Below the pieces are notes generated by a model. That model made no database searches and was not told where the DNA came from. It saw only the letters and a program-made list of their open reading frames with translations. The translations under genes were made by a program, and so were the position numbers. From NCBI RefSeq assembly GCF_014698795.1, contig NZ_JACJTR010000040.1, positions 1 to 56,580 on the forward strand: DNA of 56,580 bases, given 5' to 3'. The DNA comes from Nostoc sp. FACHB-892 (GTDB lineage Bacteria; Cyanobacteriota; Cyanobacteriia; Cyanobacteriales; Nostocaceae). Within the stretch, counting starts at the first letter, position 1. The number at the start of each line of letters is the position of its first letter. Of the stretch, positions 50,757 through 56,580 are shown one piece after another.

Positions 50757-51773
50757 CCTAAACCATCCTCAAAGCCCAAAAAATCCACCGTCTCTTCATC
50801 CACTGACAGCACCTCACCAGATAATCTTGCTCAAGAAGAAGACCCAGCTACAGCAACAATTACCGTTACTGCTGTTGAAATTTCCGAATTAACCGAGCAG
50901 GAAATTAGTGATCGCTTGCATTTAGAACGCAAGGTGGAACGTGCATTTTTTGAAGCAGGCAAGGCATTGGCCCAGTTGCGTGATCGTAGGTTATACAGAT
51001 CCACTCATCGCACATTTGAGGAGTATTGTCGTGATAGATTTGGATACACCCATCGCCGAGTCAATTATCTAATAGCTGGTTCTGTAGTATTTGACAACAT
51101 AGTAACGGGAACAAATTGTTCCCAAAATGAGGAAGTGGATGAAACGGGAACAAATTGTTCCCAAAACGGGGAAGCAGATAAAATGGGAACAAATTGTTCC
51201 CAAAACGAGGAAGTAGACAAAAATCGACCTAACCCCTCACGAATCCTGCCAACTAATGAAGGACAAGTGCGCCCTCTGGCAAAGCTAGAACCGCAACAGC
51301 AGGTTAAAGTTTGGCAACGCGCAGTACAGGAGGCTGGCGGTAAAGTTCCCAGTGCCAGGATCGTCACTGATGTGGTGCAAAAAATAATGGAGAGAACCAA
51401 AGTACCAAACACCTACCAGTTGGGTGAAGTGTGCCAAATTCTTGCTAAGGATAATCCCGAACTGAGAGGTAAAGGTGGCTGTTGGGCAATTGTCAGCGCA
51501 GTGAATAACTTTAGTTGCACGGTGAGAATGTGGGATGGGGAGTACGCCATTGGGTTGCAACACCTGAAGTCTTACAATTACCTGCCTGCCGAGTGTCAGC
51601 AGATGCAGGTGATTTGCGATCGCATCAGTCGGGTGTATTCCGATTCGCTGGAGGAGACAGTCAAAAGTCTGTTGCAGTCGTTGGGTAAGTTGAATCGACC
51701 TTATCTAACGGCTGTGGAAGAGAAGTTGTTGAATGTACTAGAGTCTGAATATGGGGCAGAGATAACACCCTAA
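50757..51773 (+). pseudogene. Paralogue 2 of the repeat-bearing family, start codon lost to the transposon
   Basis: Homology to paralogue 1 (MPKPPSRTNK...) begins right at the transposon end: PKPSSKPKKSTVSSS follows with no ATG, because codon 1 is replaced by the inverted repeat. The rest is intact: a linker ending ATATITVTAVEISELT, the helical domain (FFEAGKALAQLRDRRLYRST; FEEYCRDRFGYTHRRVNYLI), three 13-residue repeats (GTNCSQNEEVDET and two variants), RILPTNEGQVRPLAKLE, and the C-terminal domain (GGCWAIVSAVNNFSCTVRMW). The frame stays open into the transposon, but only non-standard codons such as ATT could initiate there. A TTG at 50916 could start a shorter ~285-residue form. I classify it as disrupted at its start, with the remainder under recent selection. 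Confidence 0.7.
51107..51201. repeat. Three 39-bp repeats each with a 17-bp perfect palindrome, inside paralogue 2
   Basis: GGGAACAA-a-TTGTTCCC occurs at 51107-51123, 51146-51162 and 51185-51201, exactly 39 bases apart. Each unit encodes GTNCSQN followed by six acidic or charged residues. All 51 palindrome bases are identical in the three copies, while the linkers between them vary. Confidence 0.95.
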
Positions 51774-52091
51774 ACAATTTTGGCAAATTGGCATCTAATG
51801 TCTTTGGGTTGCAGTTTCAATGGATATATCACCATAACAGGACAGTGAAGAAGTTGTCGAGGGATAGGGCAAAACTTTCCGCAACTGGTGTCCCGTGCTA
51901 CGCCAGTTGTCAAATGAGTGCTGTAGAAACGCTCTACATAATTGATACAGCACTCTACAGAGTTGAGTTAAGGTTCTGCAACTGGCTAGAAATGAACAAA
52001 ACTAAATAGGATTTCAGAAGATGAAAAATCTAGATAGCTGGATTGCTGTATAGTTTGAGGTGTACCAGATTATCCTCTCAAGAGTTGCTCT
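51774..52091. other. Intergenic, no gene seen
   Basis: About 320 bases between paralogue 2 and the kinase. An inverted pair near 51895-51935 and 51950-51985 is weak (ctacgccagttg / caactggctag). No ORF with coding character is seen. Confidence 0.4.
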
Positions 52092-55000
52092 ATGATCGCT
52101 CTACCTGGTATTGTTATCCAAAACAAAATATACGAAAGTTCTAATTCTCTAGTGTACCGGGGCATCAGAGACGATGGAGTAGGGATCATTGTAAAAATGC
52201 TAAAGCTTGATTATCCTTCTCCCCAAGAACTAACCCGCTACAGACAAGAATATAAAATTACCCGTTCCCTGAATTTAGAAGGAGTGGTTAAGGCATACAG
52301 CCAGCAGGACTATCAACGGACTCTGGTGATTATCTTAGAAGATTTTGGGGGGGAGTCCCTAGAGCAATGGATGCACAAGCGCCCAGATATCTTCTGCCCG
52401 ATGCCTTTATCCACTTTTCTCGGTCTTGCGATCGCTGTTTGCGACATTCTGGGCAGAATCCATGCAGCCAATATCATTCATAAAGATATCAACCCTGGAA
52501 ACATAGTCTTTAATCTGGAAACTGGCGTTGTCAAAATTATTGATTTTGGGATTGCGACCCAATTTAACCGCACGAATCCGACGTTCAAAAGTCCCCATGT
52601 GTTAGAAGGCACGCTTGCCTATCTGTCGCCAGAGCAAACCGGGCGGATGAACCGGATGCTCGACTATCGCACCGATTTCTACTCGCTGGGCGTGACCTTC
52701 TACGAACTGTTAACTGGACAGCTACCGTTCCCCACTCAAGACATCCTGGAGCTAGTTCATTGTCATATTGCCAAACCGCCGATTCCTGTGCATGAATTGA
52801 ACGCCACGATTCCCAAACCCATTTCAGGGATAATTTTGAAGTTGATGGCGAAAAATGCGGAGGATCGCTATCAAAGTGCCTGGGGGATCAAAGCGGATTT
52901 AGAACGCTGTACAGAGCAATTTACAACAACAGGTCAAATTGCTCATATTCAATTAGGTCTGCAAGATGTTTCGGATCAGTTTCAGATTCCCCAAAAGCTG
53001 TATGGACGCGAAGCGGAGATTGCAGCATTATTGGCGGCGTTTGAAAGAGTAGCCCCAAGAGGGAATGTTGGCGAAGCTCACCGACCAGAGTCAGGCATAG
53101 AAAATCCTCAATTCCAAGTCGAAATGATGTTGGTTTCTGGCTATGCGGGAATTGGCAAATCAGCATTAGTGCAGGAACTCTATAAGCCGATCACAGCAAA
53201 CCGTGGTTATTTTATTTCTGGTAAATTTGACCAATTCAGGCGCAATATTCCCTACAGCGCCATTGTGGATGCCCTGCAAAAGTTGGTGCAGCAACTTCTG
53301 GGGGAACCGGATGAGCAAGTGCAACAGTGGCGATCACGTCTGCTGACGGCATTAGGGAGTAACGGACAGATCATCATTGATGTGATTCCCGAAGTAGAAC
53401 TGATTATCGGCAGGCAGCTACCCGTCCCAGAGGTGGGAGCCACAGAAGCTCAAAATCGTTTTAATCGAGTTTTCCAGCAGTTTATTCGAGTATTTTGTTC
53501 CCAAGAACATCCTCTGGTGATCTTTTTAGATGACTTACAGTGGGCGGATTCAGCCACGCTGAAGTTAATCGAACTAATGATGCTTGACGAGCAAACCCAA
53601 TTTCTATTTCTGATCGGAGCCTATCGAGACTCGGAAGTGAATCCAGCGCATCCACTGGCATTAACGCTGGAGCGATTGAGGAAACAAAGGGCAGTGCTTC
53701 AAGAAATCATTCTGGCACCCTTAACGCTCTTGCCGTTGAGTCAACTGGTCGCTGAGACATTACATCGCAATCCTGATACCGTTCGTTCCTTAGCTGAGTT
53801 GGTATTGCATAAAACGGAGGGCAATCCTTTCTTCGTTGGTGAATTTTTGAAAATGCTGTATGGCGAAAATCTGTTGACTTTCGATACACAACAGTTGATC
53901 TGGCAGTGGAACTTAACTGAGATTGAAGCTCAAAATATCACGGATAATGTGGTGGAGTTGCTGCTGCGTCAGTTGCAGAAATTGCCGTCAGCAACACAGC
54001 AAACTCTCTGCATAGCGGCTTGTGTCGGGGCTGAATTTGATTTAGAGACATTGGCGATCGTTTGCGAAAAATCACCGAAAGCAATTTTTCAGGATCTACT
54101 AGCAGTAATACAAGCGGGATTAATTCAACCTCTGTCTGAATTGGACGAAGATTTGTTGGTTCAAGAGTATAAGTTTCTGCACGATCGCGTTCAGCAAGCG
54201 GCTTATGCCTTAATTGATGAGTCGCAGAAACAGGTTGTTCATCTCCAAATCGGTGGCAATTTGCTCGAAAAAACTTCACCAGAGCAACGATCTGATCGGT
54301 TGTTTGAAATCATCGATCATCTCAATCAAGGACTTGAGCTAGTCACTGCTCGATTAGAACGAACTGAAATTGCCAGATTGAATTTAATGGCAGGTCAGAA
54401 AGCAAAGGCAGCAACGGCTTATGAAGCAGCTTTTAAGTATTTCACTACAGGTCTTCAACTTCTCGATACAGAGAGTTGGCAGCGTGAGTATGAGCTCACC
54501 TTAGCGCTGTACTCAGAAGCAGCAGAAGCGGCGTATCTCCAGGGTCGCTTTAATGAGATGGAACAGTTGGTAGAAGTGGTACTTGCTCGTGCCAAAACAG
54601 TGGTTGACAAAGTGCAAGTTTACGATAGCAAAATTCAAAGATATTTCTCACAGGGCAACCTGAAAGAAGTACTCAAAATTGGCTTGGAAGTGTTGAAGCT
54701 CCTGGGAGTGATTTTACCAGAAAATCCAAGTGAGTTAGATGTTCGAGGCGGATTGGAGTCAACGGCTGCACGATTAGCTGAACGAGAAATTGAAGACTTA
54801 GTTAATTTACCAGAGATGACTGCACCAGAACCGCTAGCAGCAATGTCAATCCTAGCGAATATAGGGGCTGCTGCATTCATAGTATCACCAGCACTATTCA
54901 TGCTGATTACTTGCAAAACGGTAAATTTATCAATCAACTACGGTAATGCTATCTGGTCACCACTGTATTATGCTGCCTACGGATTTGTTCTATGTGGAGT

Positions 55001-56580
55001 TGTTCAAGACATTGAACTCGGCTATAAATTTGGTCAATTGGCTCTTAGCTTGGTAGAACGATTGAATACCAAAAAAGGCAAGGCTAGCGCATTACAGTTA
55101 TTTAGTGACCATGTTATGCAATGGAAAATACATCTTAAGGAGACGATACCACTGCTGGTTGAGGCTTATCAGGAAGGAGTGGAAACCGGAGACTTTGGAA
55201 CCGCTGGTTATGCTGCATATAACGTGTGCTACAACTCGTTTTTCGTCGGTGAGTCACTCACCCAATTGGAACAAAAAACGGCAACATACAGCAAAGCGGT
55301 TGATCGAATCAGACAGGAAAGCCCCTCGACTTGGATTGCAATAGTGTGGCAGACCATTCTTAATTTGTTAGATAGGTCTCTTAATCCCAGTCGCTTAGTT
55401 GGTCGGGTGTATAATGAAGAGGAGGCGTTATCACACGCTATTGCAGTTAAAGATGGAACTGCAATTCAAATGTTATATCTGCACAAAGTTATACTGTTTT
55501 ATCTATTTGAAGAATATCATCAAGCTGTACAGACTGCTATTTTGGCAAGGCAACATTTTGAAGAAGCGACGGCAATAAAGGTTTTACCTGTATTCTGTTT
55601 CTATCATTCGCTGGCGCTTTTGAGCCTTTTGCTCGATGCTTCAAACTCCCAAAAAGCAGCTTGGCTAAACTGTGTTAACACCAACCAAGAAAAAATGCAG
55701 AAATGGGCAGAACACGCCCCAATGAATTATCTACATAAATTTTATCTAGCCGAGGCAGAGAAAGCACGAGTCTTAGGGCAATTTCTTGAGGCTGAAGAGT
55801 TTTATGAACGGGCGATCGCAGGCGCTGCTGAAAATGAGTACATCCAGGAAGAAGCATTAGCTTATGAATTAGCGGCTAAACATTATCTGGCGCGAGGCCG
55901 AGAAAAATTTGCTCAAACTTACATGAAAGAGGCGCACTATTGCTACGATCGCTGGGGCGCAACCGCTAAAGTCAAAGACTTAGAAACTCGCTATCCACAG
56001 TTCTTTCCTCAGTCGTCTAGAGCCGCTTCCGCATCAATTCCTATTACTGCTGAAACTATCTCTAATCCCTTCCATACCGCTTTCGATTTAGCAGCAGTGA
56101 TGAAAGCTTCACAGGCGATTTCTCGTGAAATTGAACTGAAGCAACTGCTGCGATCGCTGATGCAAATTTTAATTGAGAATGCTGGCGCACAAACCGGATA
56201 TCTGATTTTAGAAAACTCAGGAGAATGGTTGATTGAAGCGGCTTGTGAACTCAATACCGATGAGAATGCTTGTGCGACTCAGGTGTTACAGTCTATTCCA
56301 ATTGCCGATCAATTGCCAGAATCAATCATTCAATATGTGATTCGGACTCTAAAGCCTGTCACCTTAAATGATGCGACTCGTGAAGGTGCTTTTATTAATG
56401 AGCCATACATTCAACAGAACCAGCCTCAATCTATTTTCTGTTTGCCGCTGCTAAATCAAGCCAAGCTGGTCGGTGTATTGTATTTAGAAAATCGGTTAGC
56501 AGCTGGAGTATTTACACCAGAGCGATCGCAGGTCTTGCAGCTATTATCGACTCAAGCAGCGATCGCCATCGAAAATGCCA
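52092..56580 (+). CDS. Multidomain Ser/Thr protein kinase-AAA-GAF sensor, 3' end outside window
   Basis: The frame is open from ATG 52092 to the right edge (1496 codons). Residues ~1-275 are a Ser/Thr kinase: GIIVKMLK (ATP Lys), IIHKDINPGNIVF (catalytic loop, His-Lys-Asp in place of His-Arg-Asp), IDFGIA (DFG) and YLSPEQTGRMN. Residues ~305-600 are an AAA-type ATPase with Walker A GYAGIGKSALV (~349) and Walker B LVIFLDDLQWAD (~480). A long helical TPR-like region follows (~720-1330), then a GAF domain from ~1347 that runs off the window. This plan is typical of the large cyanobacterial multi-sensor kinases, which usually end in a histidine kinase. Ligand and targets are unknown. Confidence 0.92.
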   Translation, partial: MIALPGIVIQNKIYESSNSLVYRGIRDDGVGIIVKMLKLDYPSPQELTRYRQEYKITRSLNLEGVVKAYSQQDYQRTLVIILEDFGGESLEQWMHKRPDIFCPMPLSTFLGLAIAVCDILGRIHAANIIHKDINPGNIVFNLETGVVKIIDFGIATQFNRTNPTFKSPHVLEGTLAYLSPEQTGRMNRMLDYRTDFYSLGVTFYELLTGQLPFPTQDILELVHCHIAKPPIPVHELNATIPKPISGIILKLMAKNAEDRYQSAWGIKADLERCTEQFTTTGQIAHIQLGLQDVSDQFQIPQKLYGREAEIAALLAAFERVAPRGNVGEAHRPESGIENPQFQVEMMLVSGYAGIGKSALVQELYKPITANRGYFISGKFDQFRRNIPYSAIVDALQKLVQQLLGEPDEQVQQWRSRLLTALGSNGQIIIDVIPEVELIIGRQLPVPEVGATEAQNRFNRVFQQFIRVFCSQEHPLVIFLDDLQWADSATLKLIELMMLDEQTQFLFLIGAYRDSEVNPAHPLALTLERLRKQRAVLQEIILAPLTLLPLSQLVAETLHRNPDTVRSLAELVLHKTEGNPFFVGEFLKMLYGENLLTFDTQQLIWQWNLTEIEAQNITDNVVELLLRQLQKLPSATQQTLCIAACVGAEFDLETLAIVCEKSPKAIFQDLLAVIQAGLIQPLSELDEDLLVQEYKFLHDRVQQAAYALIDESQKQVVHLQIGGNLLEKTSPEQRSDRLFEIIDHLNQGLELVTARLERTEIARLNLMAGQKAKAATAYEAAFKYFTTGLQLLDTESWQREYELTLALYSEAAEAAYLQGRFNEMEQLVEVVLARAKTVVDKVQVYDSKIQRYFSQGNLKEVLKIGLEVLKLLGVILPENPSELDVRGGLESTAARLAEREIEDLVNLPEMTAPEPLAAMSILANIGAAAFIVSPALFMLITCKTVNLSINYGNAIWSPLYYAAYGFVLCGVVQDIELGYKFGQLALSLVERLNTKKGKASALQLFSDHVMQWKIHLKETIPLLVEAYQEGVETGDFGTAGYAAYNVCYNSFFVGESLTQLEQKTATYSKAVDRIRQESPSTWIAIVWQTILNLLDRSLNPSRLVGRVYNEEEALSHAIAVKDGTAIQMLYLHKVILFYLFEEYHQAVQTAILARQHFEEATAIKVLPVFCFYHSLALLSLLLDASNSQKAAWLNCVNTNQEKMQKWAEHAPMNYLHKFYLAEAEKARVLGQFLEAEEFYERAIAGAAENEYIQEEALAYELAAKHYLARGREKFAQTYMKEAHYCYDRWGATAKVKDLETRYPQFFPQSSRAASASIPITAETISNPFHTAFDLAAVMKASQAISREIELKQLLRSLMQILIENAGAQTGYLILENSGEWLIEAACELNTDENACATQVLQSIPIADQLPESIIQYVIRTLKPVTLNDATREGAFINEPYIQQNQPQSIFCLPLLNQAKLVGVLYLENRLAAGVFTPERSQVLQLLSTQAAIAIENA

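Larger units (their letters stand above)
46718..50760. mobile_element. Complete Tn3-family transposon with FimB-like recombinase
   Basis: The element is 4043 bp. Its ends, 46718-46768 and 50710-50760, are perfect 51-bp inverted repeats (tagggtggccgccgagatac...ttttgt). It encodes a full Tn3-type TnpA (plus strand) and a 200-residue tyrosine recombinase (minus strand), with the likely resolution site between them. The bases outside the two ends (ctcat / aaacc or close variants) do not form an obvious 5-bp target duplication. Its right end abuts codon 2 of paralogue 2. Perfect ends and intact genes suggest recent arrival and possible activity. Confidence 0.9.

Noticed and set aside
50582..50812. 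Minus-strand 76-codon frame over the transposon's right end
   Set aside because: It covers the inverted repeat and the end of tnpA and has no coding character.
51107..51201. Possible short CRISPR array (three repeats with equal spacing)
   Set aside because: The repeats are 17-bp perfect palindromes with 22-bp linkers that are similar to each other, in frame with a gene, and no cas gene is near.
52407..56254. Minus-strand frames opposite the large kinase
   Set aside because: They are shadows of a continuous 1496-codon frame with kinase, AAA and GAF motifs.
1..56580. tRNA, rRNA or CRISPR loci
   Set aside because: I looked for TTC-loop patterns, rRNA signatures and short regular repeats and found none I could support by eye.

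Overview
The window looks like chromosomal DNA of a filamentous, probably heterocyst-forming cyanobacterium (Nostocales). The signs are many HIP1 octamers (gcgatcgc), a PEP-CTERM protein, a DevBCA-type exporter, an HU protein, a TMEM175-type channel, large GAF and histidine kinases, a multidomain Ser/Thr kinase, and dense short palindromic repeats between genes. Much of the window is accessory DNA in decay: I count about ten broken genes, two MITE-like elements, an IS4-like remnant and one apparently complete Tn3-family transposon.

Layout. 1-3634: end of a PEP-CTERM protein, a long gene-free stretch, a ribbon-helix-helix (RHH) protein and a DUF4397 lipoprotein-like protein. 4074-6804: a decayed phage- or plasmid-like module (broken DnaB-type helicase, intact ASCH protein, broken C5 DNA methyltransferase). 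A second copy of the RHH gene lies at 7117-7278, so the two copies bracket this module. 7478-14292: histidine decarboxylase, then an APC-transporter/PAS/histidine-kinase fusion, a MITE-like element, a GAF histidine kinase and relics of an EAL protein and another kinase. 14530-17473: a response regulator that has lost its phosphorylation site, small conserved proteins, and a hybrid kinase cut off by a second MITE-like element. 17553-25146: desaturase, HU, small proteins, VOC protein, HNH protein, an acyltransferase fragment and a phosphotransferase-fold protein. 25202-32009: a DesK/NarL-type two-component system divergent from a TMEM175 channel and a devB-luxR-devC-gap-devA cluster. 32268-38308: nuclease and Excalibur pair, amine oxidase, a broken conflict-type protein and a DUF6671 protein. 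38757-44480: a 1907-residue RTX/VCBS adhesin. 45149-51773: an IS4-like remnant and two divergent paralogues of a DNA-binding-like family, with a 4043-bp Tn3-family transposon between them. 52092-56580: a Ser/Thr kinase-AAA-GAF protein that runs off the window.

How the genes may work together. The two-component pair at 25202-27005 overlaps by 23 bp and faces the exporter cluster across a spacer holding a 14-bp palindrome, so it probably controls export. Histidine decarboxylase sits directly before a transporter fused to a histidine kinase, which suggests a sensor for histidine, histamine or a related amine.

The most unusual signal is in the paralogue pair at 45493-46431 and 50757-51773. Both carry, at the same place in the protein, repeats of exactly 39 bp (13 codons) that contain long perfect palindromes. 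The palindrome differs completely between the two genes. The Tn3-family element has a FimB/FimE-like recombinase and perfect 51-bp inverted repeats. It ends exactly at codon 2 of the second paralogue, which has lost its start codon.

All calls rest on reading the sequence and on remembered family features. No database search was run.
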